Shown: positions 12,000-23,699 of the stretch, piece by piece
Layout: each line of letters begins with the position of its first letter
Position numbering within the stretch: the first letter of the stretch is position 1
Assembly: GCA_945643635.1 (NCBI GenBank)
Contig: CALZFC010000005.1
Span: forward strand, 1,990,001 to 2,054,000
Origin: Allodiplogaster sudhausi
Lineage: Eukaryota; Nematoda; Chromadorea; Rhabditida; Diplogasteridae
Direction: 5' to 3'
DNA: 64,000 nt
The notes under the pieces: model-generated
Seen by the model: only the letters and a program-made list of their open reading frames with translations
Told to the model about the DNA's origin: nothing
Database searches by the model: none
Program-made: the position numbers and the translations under genes

Positions 12000-13020
12000 A
12001 TTATGTTCTTTTTACTACGTCCTTAAAAAGAAAATCTTATCAATCCTATATACTAACGAAACTACAGATCGCAATTTATGACCGCGTTCAAATTTCTAAA
12101 CGAAGTGATTTATTAAACCCGGCAGCACTACAGTCTAGATGCTGGAATAGAATAGATGGTGGAGGAATGAATCTCCCTGGACCTCTTCAATCGCTTCTCC
12201 TTATCCCTCTTCTTCCCTTCCTCTGACTACTCCCAAGCACACAGTGATATTTAAGAGGGACATCGAACGGATACCTCGTGATACTGTCCAGGAAAAAGAG
12301 AAGATCGCACACTGGCTGCCCTTGTCCCGCCCCCACCAGCATTTATCCTCCTGATTTGTCATTCCTGCTATCTCTCCCTCTCTCTCTCTTTCTCTCCTTC
12401 TATTTCTCTCTCTATATCTCTCTCTCTCGTAATCCGTCAATTCAATGATTCCATAGTACGTAAATCAGGAATGTGTGTGTGGAGGAGGGGGCGACAAGAG
12501 TGACGTCTCCTCCCTTTTGTTTGGCTATCTCTAGAACGTCTAGCAAAGACTCTCTTTCTCTTTCTCACTTTCTCCCTCTCTCACTCACTCTCTCTTTCTC
12601 GCTCTCACTCCTTCTCTCTCTCTCTCTTTCTCTCACTCTCTCCTTTTTGGCTCTCAAAAAATCTCATCTTCTGCTCTCGTATATCTGGCCGGGTAAAGCA
12701 GTAAGGGCGATCCGCCCCGTGCAAATACCAACAATGAACTAAAAAGAGCACTTGAAGATCGACGTGAAAAACACTTATGAAATCGGAATCGATCTTATGG
12801 GTAGTCTTTTCCGACTCGGTCACAAGAGCTAGCAAATCTCTAACTGTTCATTCACTTATAGCTTTTGGCCAAAACAAAGAACCATTTCACAAACATATTT
12901 ATGAACATATTTATTTTTGATTCGCCACTTCCATAGGACAGATTCCATTGGCCGGGAAAGCACGTAATGTAATCAATATTTGAAACGTTGATTACTATCA
13001 GAAGCACTTGAACCTAGTAA
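12000..13020. other. Intergenic with CT tracts
   Basis: CT microsatellites lie at 12365-12430 and 12545-12650 on the plus strand. No coding exon could be supported on either strand. Confidence 0.6.
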
Positions 13021-13040
13021 ATATGTTTCTTAGGGTGCGA

Positions 13041-14532
13041 GTCTTAGCTTTCGAAAATAATTTTTCGAGCCCGCGAAAGTGGGGGGCGTCTTAGCTTTCG
13101 ATTTTGGGGAAGGGGGGCGTCTTAGCTTTCGATGTTCGGAGAGATGGGGCGTCTTTTCGATTATGGAATATGGCTGGCAACTTCGATATTCGCATAATGG
13201 AAGGATGACATATTCCTATCGGCAATGCCTCATTGCTCCATGGTCGTTTCCTGCAGGAAACGTTTTGCTTTGACAATGAGGTTATCTTTTACATCTTTTA
13301 TCCTTTTGACTCGTAGTCAATTATGAAGCGCTGAACGTTTATCTGACCTTAGGCACTATGTAAATGTCAATTAACAGGTGGATTTAATTAGCTATGAACT
13401 GCAACTTAAGCAGCATATGCTGGCTGAGCTAGAAATTTCACATTCGCATCGAGTTGCTCCATCTCATCATGTCATCTCCCCTGCATTCTCTCCAGAACCC
13501 AACCGCCCTCCTCAGGGCGCCATCTCCACCTCTTTCTCTTTGCTGGGGTGAGTAGGCATACTATGCGAGGGGAGTTGTGAGGAACGATGAAGTTATTTTC
13601 CCAAAACACAAGAGGAACGCCAAAGAAGAATGGAGTATTCGGAGCGATTAAAAGCTGAGAAAGAAGAGAAAGCAAAGAAGGAAGCGGAAGAGCATCAGAG
13701 AAGTAAGAACCGCACTCAGGCAGCTGCATCCGCACTCCAGGCTTCCTCTCTCGTGGCTGTATCCTCGGCGTCAGAAACCTCGTCCATCAAGAACCCATCT
13801 CAGCTTCCTCCCTCCTCTTCGCTGGGTTTCTCACCCCAGCAAACTCCTGCGATTCAAAGTGTCGAACAAGGAACAAGAGAAGGAAGCTCTGGAGAAAGAA
13901 GTCCACTGGTTGCACGTGGTGAAGGCATGCGAAGTGAAGCAGCTGGCGGAGGAGAAAGACGGGGAAATAACTAAGCTGCGCGCCAAGTCATGAATGCGGA
14001 GAATGATCTAATGGCTGCAAAGTTTCGTGAGAACGACGGTCGACTTCCGAATCGTCTAGCCGGCGGAGTTACTGCAGATACGAGAAGAATTCCATCTTCC
14101 GCTCAAATCGATTAAATGCCAAAGAAGAGACCGGCGGCTCCGTGGAATGCGGACAACGGTTTCAGAGAGTCAATCTTCAAGCATCCTCCGAAGATTGCAA
14201 GAGCTAAAGAGACTTTCCTGCAGATGCCCAGCCAGACTGAATATGCCTCGAGAGCTGTAGACATGCCCCCCCGAGCAGTTCTTACCATTTTCTCCCTCGC
14301 TTGCTATATCCCATTATACTTTCTCTCGCTCTCTTTTCTACTTCTCTGATTCTCTTGATTGCTCATAGTTGTACTACTTGTTACGCGGAATTTCATGCTA
14401 TTTGTTATTTATGCATACATGAACTTGTATAATAAAGCATTCAACCATTCAAGGATCGAAAGCTAAGACGCCCCCCTTCTCCAAAATCGAAAGCTAAGAC
14501 GCCCCCCCTCTGCGAAAATCGAAAGCTAAGAC
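13041..14532. mobile_element. TIR element with GTCTTAGCTTTCGA terminal repeats
   Basis: The left end has three spaced copies of GTCTTAGCTTTCGA (13041, 13088, 13119), two of them preceded by GGGGGGC. The right end (14455-14532) has three copies in inverse orientation with the same G-rich spacers. The inside carries a bZIP-like reading frame and an AATAAA signal at 14431 close to the right end. No transposase frame is visible, so this looks like a non-autonomous DNA transposon that carries captured, cDNA-like sequence. The exact ends and target duplication are not clear. The left terminal copy is less regular. Confidence 0.65.
13630..14104 (+). pseudogene. Degraded bZIP-like coding sequence inside TIR element
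   Basis: An ATG frame from 13630 encodes a Lys/Glu-rich helix and then QRSKNRTQAAASALQ, which resembles a bZIP basic region (N-x-x-A-A). A second frame from about 13842 encodes KLLRFKVSNKEQEKEALEKE followed by a coiled coil with regular Leu/Val, ending KLRAKS at a stop near 13993. The two halves are in different frames, so the copy needs an intron or has a frameshift. A Ser-rich stretch separates them. The resemblance to ATF4/ATF5-type factors is my reading and rests on short motifs. Confidence 0.4.
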
Positions 14533-14904
14533 CCAAGTGAAAAATCGAAAGCGAAGGCTCTGTTGTATTGGATGGCAATTGCGATTTATAAATGCAAATG
14601 AAATAAGGAAAAATGAGAAAATAACAATAAAAGAAATTCGTCAGGGCGTAATAAACAACTCGGGAATACATATGTATATATTTATGTGTGTATACTATAA
14701 TAAGTTCAAAGTCATTCTGGAAAGAATTTAGCGTAAAATAATGTTCAACCTCACAATGAGGCAAAAGACTTCTTATTTGAAGCAAATAACGAGAGGAACT
14801 AATAATGATTTCTGAAGGGCAGTCGGCCAATGGGGAGGCGCGCTCTTTGAAGGCACAAGAAGGTGCAGCAGACGAAACCCATCCAATCTACCAAATGGCA
14901 AAGA

Positions 14905-14925
14905 GAGAGAGAGAGACCGAGAGAA

Positions 14926-14970
<45 letters not shown>
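14905..14970. repeat. (GA)n microsatellite
   Basis: About 60 bp of GAGAGA downstream of the aquaporin gene. It reads as CT on that gene's coding strand. Confidence 0.9.
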
Positions 14971-14971
<1 letters not shown>

Positions 14972-15314
14972 GGGAGGGGGAGTTGTACTGGGAGCGATAT
15001 GAGAAAGGAAAGAAGGAGAATGAGGATGTGCGAGAGAAAGAGAAAGAGAGAGGATACATGGAAAAACCCTGGATAAATAGTCAGAGAATGAAGTGCCAGG
15101 GGCTTAAAAGCATAATCTAATGAGCAATGCGTGACTTTCTCACATGGCGAATGTTTCCTTCTCCCGGTGGAAAGGAAGGTCGAAAGGAGAGGAAATACTG
15201 TTGACCAGCCTAGGAGTCACTGAAAGATCGAATCCATTATTTATGTAATATATATTTTTCCGAGAAAGCCATGATTCCAATTTGCTTACAATTAGCAATT
15301 ATTTAATTGAGAAG

Positions 15315-17009
15315 TTATATTTCTTCAATTAGCGAAGAACAGAAAACCAGCCTCTTCTTGAGTGGCTCAGCCTCCTCGTCAAGCTGCTTCTTTGCCTGCT
15401 CCTCGTTCTCATCCGGAATGTGCGCGCCGACGAAGAGTTGATACGACCACGCACCGAAGACGGCGCCTCAAAGAAATGACATCATCATCAACTTGGATAT
15501 ATGGGAGATCTTCATTTCTAGGGCATCGAGATAAACACTGCAAACACAAGACACGTCAATGAATTTAAAAAAAATGAAATAAAAACGAGCCAGGGAAACG
15601 GCGCGATGATTGGAATCCAGAAGTAGTAATTGTGGTACGAGAAAACACCGGAGCCGTAGAGGAAGAAAGCGAAGATGCGAGGTCCAAAGTCACGGGCGGG
15701 GTTGATCTGCATAGAGAGAAAGAGAGATTGAACGTAAGAAAGAGAGTGAGAGAGAGAGAGAGAGACAGAGACTAACCGGATAGCCCAGATTCATTCCGTA
15801 TGACTTTCCGATCATCATGAGGACGAAGCCGAAGAGAAGCGGATGGAGATGTGCGGGGATCTTGTTGCGGCGGTCGATGACAACCACGACGAAGAGCGCC
15901 AGGAGGGCACTGCCGACGAACTGGAGAAGAGAAGAGAGATTATGGGAGAGAGACGGAGAGAGAGAAAGAAAGAGGGAGAGAGTGTGTGTGAGAGGAAGAG
16001 AGATGAAGTTGAAATAAAAGTAAGGAACCTGATCAAAGAAACACGTCAAGTTCGAGACATGTTCGGCGGGGAAGGAGCAGAAACACTTGGCAGTGGCCTT
16101 CGCCCCCTCGAGCGTGCGTGCGTCACCCGTGTACTGCCAGTACTGGTCTGTTCGAGAGAGAGAGAGAGAGAGATGGAGATGGAGAAAGAGAGAGAGATGG
16201 AGAGAGAGTTGGAGAGAGAGAGGGAGAGAAAGATGGAGAGAATTAGAGAGTAAAATAGCGTAGTTTATGCGTTTTAATCATTTGTCCAATCTTTCTTAAA
16301 TCTGTGTTTGTGAAACAACTTCCAATAGCCGATAAGAAAAGAAGAAGCGAGAAACCGAAGTAGATTGCATAGGAAAGCCCGGCACCGAGAAAAGCGCCGA
16401 CCGTCTGCACGAGAGAGTAGAGGAGAAAGTGAGAGAAGCGGAGACGGCCCATCGTGAAGAAGACGAAGGAGATGCATGGGTTCAGGTGACCACCTGAGGC
16501 AGTCATCTTAATAACATTTCATATGTGAAAAAGAGTGAACGCTGGAGTAGAAACCGCTGGTTTTGGCGCAAATGTAGACGCAGAAGCAGACAGCGAAACC
16601 GACTCCAATGTTCACCTGAACGTCTCTTCGTTTTAAGCTACAAATTTTGCGAATTTTGTATGTCTCATAAAATTATAATTTTACTTTTTTTCTCAAATGA
16701 AAAGCGTTAAAAGCAAATTGTTTCTAATAAAAAGCGATAATAACCTGAACGAAGGCATTGAGTCTTTCATTGGAGAGGACGTGTTGCTGCACGATTCCCG
16801 TCACTATCAGCTGCAATTCCACATTCATGTACCCTTTTGAATCGAGTAAACATTTTCTTTATTTATGTGTTTTAAAGAAGTGCAATCTTTTTTGGCAGCT
16901 AACGGGTATTTACTAGAAGCAGAGTCGTCGCAAAGAACTCGGAGAGTAAATTCGTGATCAGTGGATTGCGACAGTTGATCTTGGAGCGAAGCCGCTCTAG
17001 GCAGTCCAT
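15315..17009 (-). CDS. Aquaglyceroporin (MIP family), 8 exons
   Basis: Exons are 16914-17009 (ATG at 17009), 16745-16810, 16555-16615, 16356-16493, 16029-16147, 15777-15920, 15600-15706 and 15315-15476. All junctions are GT-AG. Helix 1 starts in [13 protein letters not shown]. The first pore box is [11 protein letters not shown], with NPC where NPA is usual. The second box is NPARDFGPR, and the Asp after NPAR is the aquaglyceroporin signature. Loop C carries [19 protein letters not shown], and the last helix is [16 protein letters not shown]. The protein is predicted to conduct water and small polyols such as glycerol across the plasma membrane. The C-terminal tail is charged, and an extra 3' exon near 14850 cannot be excluded. 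Confidence 0.88.
15735..16250. repeat. GA-rich tracts in aquaporin introns
   Basis: GA tracts at 15740-15770, 15945-15985 and 16155-16240 lie in three successive introns. Each is polypyrimidine on the coding (minus) strand just upstream of an acceptor. Confidence 0.85.
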
Positions 17010-17099
17010 TCTCGAGGCAGAGACGATCAGAGATATCTGGCCAGGTATCATATCATATCATATGGAGATACGACAACTATATTATCTGACATGCAATCG

Positions 17100-17617
17100 T
17101 ATGTACTACAGACCCTGCACACACTAATGAAACATGAGGACATTGGGCGGTTTCCAAGACAACTGCGGCAACCACTTGAGAGAATTGGCCCAGTTGCACA
17201 TCTACTTCGAACTTTTAAATGCTTTGATCGGGCTGCGGGTTAAGAAAACTCTGAGAAATGTTTCAGTCGCAGTGGCAGTTAGGGAAAAAGTGTTAGAGGA
17301 AGAGATAGAGAGTAAGATATTGAAGGCAACGATATAAAGCGGAACAAAAAGGGTTGAGAGTGCAAGAAGGTGAGCAAACGTCGGACCATGTTCATAGCAA
17401 TCACGCAATCTATAGCCTACTTGCAGAGTGATAACAGGTAGGCGAAAATTTGCTGACCATGAGCTATAGGGAGAGAGAGAGAGCGTGGCAATGAAGAGAG
17501 CTTAGATCATGCAAGAGGGAGCCGGTGGCAGGGAGAAGTGATGGAGTGTGTGTGTGCAAAGTTCAATGGGTGTCCGTGTTACTAAGCTTGAGAGATAGTG
17601 AGAGAGAGAGGGAAAGA

Positions 17618-17663
<46 letters not shown>

Positions 17664-18320
17664 GAAGAGAGAGAGTGAGGGAGAGCGAGAGTGAGAGAGA
17701 CAAAGAGAGCGACAAAGAGAAAGATAGCATCGACCATGAATATCAACGACAAGCGCAGCAGTGGAGATATTGAAAAGGTGCACGCAAACGGGCAACTATG
17801 CACATCCATCAATTACAGAGAAATTGATGAGGCGAAAAGGGCGATAGCGGAGATTACGAGAATATTTGAAGGTGTACAACATTAACAGTCGGTCAAAGCA
17901 ATGTATTTTTTAGAAGCATATAAATTTTTTGATATGTTTACTTCCCACATTTCGTCCTCTTTCTACAATTTCTTCACACATTGTTCCTGGTGCATGTCTC
18001 TAAATTCTCTTCCTCTGTTTTCAGTGCTAATCTGATTAACTTGAGTTCATGGCGCGTTCTTGTCATCATAACTGTGATAAGGACATCGCTTGCAAAACTT
18101 TTTATTACCTTGATATAATGCAAGGTCGCGAAAGAAACAATAAAAGAAATAAAAAAAAGCAAAGGACCCCATTGAATGCCCACGTCTCTCCATTCCTCCA
18201 TTCACACGACCATGAGCAGCTGTCTCTTCTCCTGTTCCGTTCCATCCTCATTCTCTTGTCTCTGCGTTATCTTGAACACTTGATTGTCAGTCATCTGCAA
18301 GATAGAACATCTTTCTTGCT
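17100..18320. other. Intergenic, possible receptor-like remnant
   Basis: A minus-strand frame at 17202-17408 has a hydrophobic run (LLALSTLFVPLYIVAFNILL) after YEHGPTF. It cannot be joined to further exons and has no start. A plus-strand frame of 49 residues starts at 17736. A 110-bp GA tract lies at 17590-17700. None of this supports a gene call. Confidence 0.3.
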
Positions 18321-18326
18321 TTTTTT

Positions 18327-20478
18327 TTAAATAATGTAATAGATGTTTGTATGGAGCTTTTTCTTTGCATTTGTACAAATCGAACTGCAGATAGATAGAA
18401 CCTGGAAGAGCGGTGGCTGGGGCCGGGGGATGAAAATGTTCTGCCAGGCCGGCCGACCGTTGGCGCCGAGCAACTCAGTGAAGAGACGATGAGTGTAGAT
18501 CAGCCACATCTTGCGCAGGCTCAAACCGGCCAAGTGGTTCTCTCTGCAAATTCATTTACTTTAAAAAGTTTATGATTACAAATGATAATTTAAGACAGGT
18601 GAAGAATCATAAATGCAAGAATATGCGGTAGAAGAAAGGCTGACTTGCATTCGCTGCCTTCCTTTGCTATGAAGACCGGCGCACTCCTGCAATCATTCTG
18701 ACCATTCTTGCTCTTTCAACTAATCAAGAAGTCAAGAGTCGAACCCTGCGAATTTCTGAATGTAGTCAACGTAGGAAAATCCATGCGAAATCAGATACAC
18801 TTGCCAGATAAGAAAGCAGCCTGGAAAGATTCTCGATTTCGCGTGTAACATTTGAAAGAAGACTCATCGCTCAGGTTTCGAAGAAATTCATTGTCAGAAG
18901 CTTCTTTTGCATTATCAATAATAAAATAAAGGAAATCCATCGACTTGGAATGGAAAATACTATCCAATTTTCATCTTCCCCCGCCATTCCACACACCAAC
19001 GATGAAGCAGACGGCGGTGGAGAGGAAGCTGGTGAAGCCGAGAAGCTGAGCCAACGAGTCCGTGAAGTGCTCGCACAGGTAAGACTGCAAGGAGACGTTA
19101 GAATGGTAGCTCTGAATAGCGAGCATTCGGATACCTGCAGAAACGCAGTGCTGAGCTTGGCGTCGCAAAAGTGGACTGGGCCGTCTTCGAGCAGAGCCCT
19201 GTCGATAGCCTTGCCAAGAGGCGGCGAAACCACTCCTGAACAATCGAGTGACTCTAATTGCCGCTTGCAAAAAGATTGCTTGTTATCCAAATGACTCACT
19301 ACGATATGGCCGAAGACTGACCGATATACCAGATGATATGGTCGATGATGGCCATGGAGCCGAGAGGAGATAGCTGACGGCGCCGACCAACAGCCAGAAG
19401 AGCATGAGGATGAAGTGGATGCGGTTGTGCGCGCCGATGCATTGCTGGGTCTGAACACAGGAATCTACTCTTTCTTTGGCTGTCCTTCTTCCATTCGGAG
19501 CATCCATCCTTCCGCTGACCCAAACGCAGTGGTGGTCCATGCCAACGATGCAGACTCGGCAGATGCCGCAGTGGTGGACTCCGTAGGGCTGTGGTTCTCA
19601 ACCAAGAATATCAGAAACGTAACCATTTACTGGCGTTTTCAAGTGTTTTAGAGAACGCAAAATGAGTGCTGGAAAACCATCGTTCCTCATATTACCAAAG
19701 CGATTTGCAATATGAAGTGAGCCTGCTAACCTTGCAATATCCGCACCATTTGCCACTGGTTGAAGGCGGAGGGAGAATGGACCTCGCCCAGACGGACTGA
19801 GCATTAACAATCAAATAAAGAAAAGCTAAATCTTTTATAATAGATTTGAATATTTCATTGACCACCTTGTGATAATGGTAGAGCATGTTGAAGAAGATAT
19901 AAACGGCCAGCAGATAAGAGAGGAGCGTCGCGGAAATGGGCAAGAAGCTGAACAAAAGAAGTTGGGATGTTTTTAATGTTAAAACCATTTGAGGAAGAGA
20001 ATATCCACTTACTGCTCATTGAAAGGAATGATGACGCAAATTCCGAGCAGAAAGTTCAGCGACGTGAGAAAGTGAAGAGACAGAAGAGGCCGAGCTAAAG
20101 CAGCCGACTGCCGCCTGCGTGACGAAGACAAATGAAATAGTTTGTCCCATACCGGAATAATAAATAAAGACTAGAAGATGCACGACAACTAACGAGTAAT
20201 GATCCCGCAGGCCACTTTATCGTTGACCATATGCTCCAAAAATTCGATGGCTTCTTCACTGAAACCACGAAGAAACCAAGGCCGAGATCGTTGAGAAGTG
20301 ACGTGGATGAAACTTAAACTGACACGGAGCCGTCGTGATTGCCGTCCTTCACCTTCCTGTAGGCATTCTTCAGCTCGGGAGTGAAGCAGCAGTCAGCGAG
20401 GCGCCAGCGAAGACCAATCATAGGAATGAGAGAAGGACGCGGAAGGAGAAGCAACCACTCGCCGCCGCTGTCACGCGA
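18327..20478 (-). pseudogene. DHHC palmitoyltransferase with a net frameshift
   Basis: Exons encode, in order, an N-terminal cytosolic part (20327-20478; WRLADCCFTPELKNAYRK), TM1 (about 20005-20105), TM2 (about 19865-19930) and the Cys-rich domain. That domain is KWCGYCK, then HHCGICRVCIVGMDHHCVW (about 19515-19590), then TQQCIGAHNRIHF. TM3 and TM4 follow, then IWQVYLISHGF and a C-terminal part from 18530. The DHHC motif and CX2C zinc ligands are intact, so S-acylation of cytosolic protein cysteines would be expected. However, within exon 19330-19440 the frame changes once: FILMLFWLLVGAVSYLL and GSMAIIDHIIWYIG are in different frames, while both flanking splice phases demand their own frame. 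It may be a real gene with a sequence error, or a recent pseudogene. Confidence 0.7.
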
Positions 20479-20539
20479 AATAATGCAGGAATAACGGAAA
20501 TGAGAGATTGACAATCATTTGAAAGAAATCAAGTGCAAC

Positions 20540-20926
20540 AATTAGAATACTACAATTATAAACTTTGTAGAAGTCTGAATTAGTGTGTTTCAAGTCTGAC
20601 CTTTTTATTTTTTAAACTCTCATCAAGGTGCGATTCTTATTTCCGCCTCACATTCAACCCATAACACCAACTTGTACCATCCTCCAACCATTTGTATGCA
20701 ATCTATTCAATTTTAAATTTGTTGATCACATTGACCATTATTTGACGGAATTTATACAGCCATTTCTCTTGGTATAAATTTCTCTCAACTTAAACAGTAC
20801 TCACAGAATAATTTCTTTGCAAAATATATATGTATGTATATATTGATCTACTTACCCATTTTCCTGTCTCGCTCTTTCTAGCTTTCTCTCTCTCTCCTCT
20901 CTCTCTCTCTCTAACCCACCTCTCCA

Positions 20927-20984
<58 letters not shown>

Positions 20985-21043
20985 TTATCTCTCAGTCCGA
21001 GCACGGATGTCATAGATTCTTTGAAGAACGGAAAGAGAGTGGG

Positions 21044-21093
<50 letters not shown>

Positions 21094-21140
21094 AGGGTAT
21101 AGAGATTCTCAGACGGCATTGAGTGTGAAGTAGATAAAGA
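20540..21140. other. Intergenic with opposed CT and GA tracts
   Basis: A CT tract at 20878-20995 is followed by a GA tract at 21040-21095 and a G10 run at 21146. Together they could form an imperfect hairpin of about 250 bp. No coding signal is seen. Confidence 0.6.
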
Positions 21141-21504
21141 GAGGGGGGGGGGGAGGGAGAGGTTGGCAGCTCGATCGCTTCTGTATGATGGACTCGCCAA
21201 ATGGCTTGTCAGTGCTGTGGCTGGGTCGTCCGCGTTTGGTGTTCCTCGTTGCTCTTCTCTGCTTCATTCGATTCGCACTTTTTCATATTTCTTATCGCTG
21301 ATCTCCAGCTTTCTTTTAAAGCCTCTTATAACTAATCTTTACTTCCATTGGTGGCAGTTTTCTTTTGTCATTTGCCGCATAAAATTAGGCTCTTTCTCCA
21401 TGTGTGTCATTTTTCTAAATGGTTTCCCCGTAAAAAATGGCTGCTTTTATGGTGAGTGGCCTATCCCATTGCTCCTCTGTTCTTCAGAGGAGACAAACTC
21501 GAGA

Positions 21505-21629
21505 ATGGCGGCGGCGCAGAAGGAGAAGCTGCTTCGTCAGCAGATGATCTACCGGATCGAAGATTCGCTGAGGATCATCCGATCCGGCATGCCTTGCCAC
21601 CTCGACCAGGACCAGGACGAGGCACAAGG
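21505..21629 (+). CDS. Orphan first exon of unknown gene
   Basis: ATG at 21505 begins MAAAQKEKLLRQQMIYRIED and continues SLRIIRSGMPCHLDQDQDEAQ up to a GT donor. Codon use is GC-rich like the real exons of the window and unlike its surroundings. No continuing exon is seen, because a 2-kb satellite starts about 40 bp downstream. Either the intron is long or the gene was cut by the repeat. The family is not recognised. Confidence 0.4.
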
Positions 21630-21669
21630 TTCGGGATGGGGACTGGGACGGGCCGGGGATTGATTGATT

Positions 21670-23690
21670 GATGACTAGTTAACTAAGTTGACTAAAGTGA
21701 CTAAACTAAAACTGTTGTTTGACTTTTCCTGATTATTAAAAACACTTGATTTTTGCCTTAAAAAAAACTTCATTTGAAAATTTTTTATGGCTTTCAAAAC
21801 ACGAAATTCTTAACAGTTGACTTTGTCAACTAAGTTGACTTATTGTTAGTCAACAGTTGACTTTGTCAACTAATTGACTTAGTTCAAAGTCAACTAAGTT
21901 GACATTGTCAACTATGTTGATGACTTAGTCAATCAACTAAGTTGAAAATTTACGGCTTTTGTAGCATTTTGACCCAGCTGACCTCAGTTGACCCTTTTGA
22001 ACTGTATACTGTAGTTATTATGTAAATTTAAACGAAAAGAAACATGCTGGTCAAGTTTGGAGGCTTTTGGAGCATTTTGACCGAGCTGACCTCAGTTGAC
22101 CCTTTTGAACTGTATACTGTAGTTATTATGTAAATTTAAACGAAAAGAAACATGCTGGTCAAGTTTGGAGGCTTTTGGAGCATTTTGACCCAGCTGACCT
22201 CATTTGACCCTTTTGAACTGCATACTGTAGTTATTATGTAAATTTAAACGAAAAGACACATGCTGGTCAAGTTTGGAGGCTTTTGGAGCATTTTGACCCA
22301 GCTGACCTCAGTTGACCCTTTTGAACGGTATACGGTAGTTATTATGTAAATTTAAACGAAAAGACACATGCTGGTCAAGTTTGGAGGCTTTTGGAGCATT
22401 TTGACCCAGCTGACCTCAGTTGACCCTTTTGAACGGTATACTGTAGCTGTAATATAAATTAACACAAAAAGAAACTGCTGTGGCTCCCGACACGAAATTG
22501 TTCATACTGTAGTTACTTGAACTGCTGTGGCTCCCGACACGAAATTGTTCGTACTGTAGTTACTTGAACTGCTGTGGCTCCCGACACGAAATTGTTCGTA
22601 CTGAAGTCACAGCGGCGGATTGTTTACGCTCTCAACTACCAGCCATTCTGCCGACGCTCTTTTTTTCTCTGCTAACACTATTTCGCGACTGTTACGCGAA
22701 AAATCCTCAGAGTGGCAACGATCTTGCGAAAATTTCGCGCTTTCTCGCCGCTCTCCACTCTCTCGCCCATGCTAAAAAGTTCGGAAACACTCTTCCACAC
22801 TTGACTCATAAAGGTAACTAGTTAACTAAGTTGACTAATGTTGACTAAGCTAAACTTTGCTAAACTTTTTCTGATTATTAAAAACACTTCACTTTTGCTT
22901 AAAAAAAAACTTCTTTAGAAAATTTTTTATGGCTTTCAAAACACGAAATTCTTAACAGTTGACTTAGTCAACTAAGTTGACTTAGCCAACTAAGTTGACT
23001 TAGTCAACTAAGTTGAAATTTATATACTGTAGATTTCATGTAAAACTACACGAAAAGAAATATGCTGGTCAAGTTTGGAGGCTTTTGGAGCATTTTGACC
23101 CAGCTGATCTCAGTTGACTCTTTTGAACGGTATACTGTAGTTATTATGTAAATGTACACGAAAAGAAACATGCTGGTCAATTTTGGACGCTTTTGGAGCA
23201 AGTTGACCAAATGGACCTAAGTTGACCCTTTTGAACGGGATACTGTAGCTATTAGGCAAATCTAAACTAAAAGAAACATGCTGGTCAAGTTTGGAGCCTT
23301 TTGGATCATTTTGACCCAGCTGACCTCAGTTGACCCTTTTGAACGGTATACTGTAGCTGTAATATAAATTAACACAAAAAGAAACTGCTGTGGCTCCCGA
23401 CGCGAAATTGTTCGTACTGTAAGTCAGATAAATTGCTGTGGCTCCCGACGCGAAATTGTTCGTACTGTAGTCACTTGAACTGCTGTAGCTCCCGACGCGA
23501 CTTTGTTCGTACTGTAAGTCACAGCGGCGCAACAGCAAATGAAAACAGCTCGTAGGCTCGGTGACGTGTTTACGTTCTCGCTACTCGCAGGCTCGGTGAC
23601 GCGCTTTTTTTCTCTGCTAACACTATTTCGCGACTGTTACGCGAAAAATCTGCAGAGGGGCAACGATCTTGCGAAAAAGTCACAGTGGCG
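21670..23690. repeat. Composite satellite, two head-to-tail blocks
   Basis: Block 1 (21670-22815) contains, in order, an array of palindromic GTTGACTTNGTCAAC-type motifs, five 108-bp units (GGCTTTTGGAGCATTTTGAC starts at 21954, 22062, 22170, 22278 and 22386), three 47-bp units (ACTGCTGTGGCTCCCGACAC at 22474, 22521 and 22568) and a unique tail with TTTCGCGACTGTTACGCG. Block 2 (22815-23690) repeats the same order with about three 108-bp and three 47-bp units. Each 108-bp and 47-bp unit carries TACTGTAG, common in nematode repeats. No transposase frame and no clear terminal inverted repeats are seen. Confidence 0.85.
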
Positions 23691-23699
23691 CCACCGAAC

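Noticed and set aside
17202..17408. Hydrophobic minus-strand frame resembling a receptor helix
   Set aside because: No start, no neighbouring exons and no motif. At best it is a remnant.
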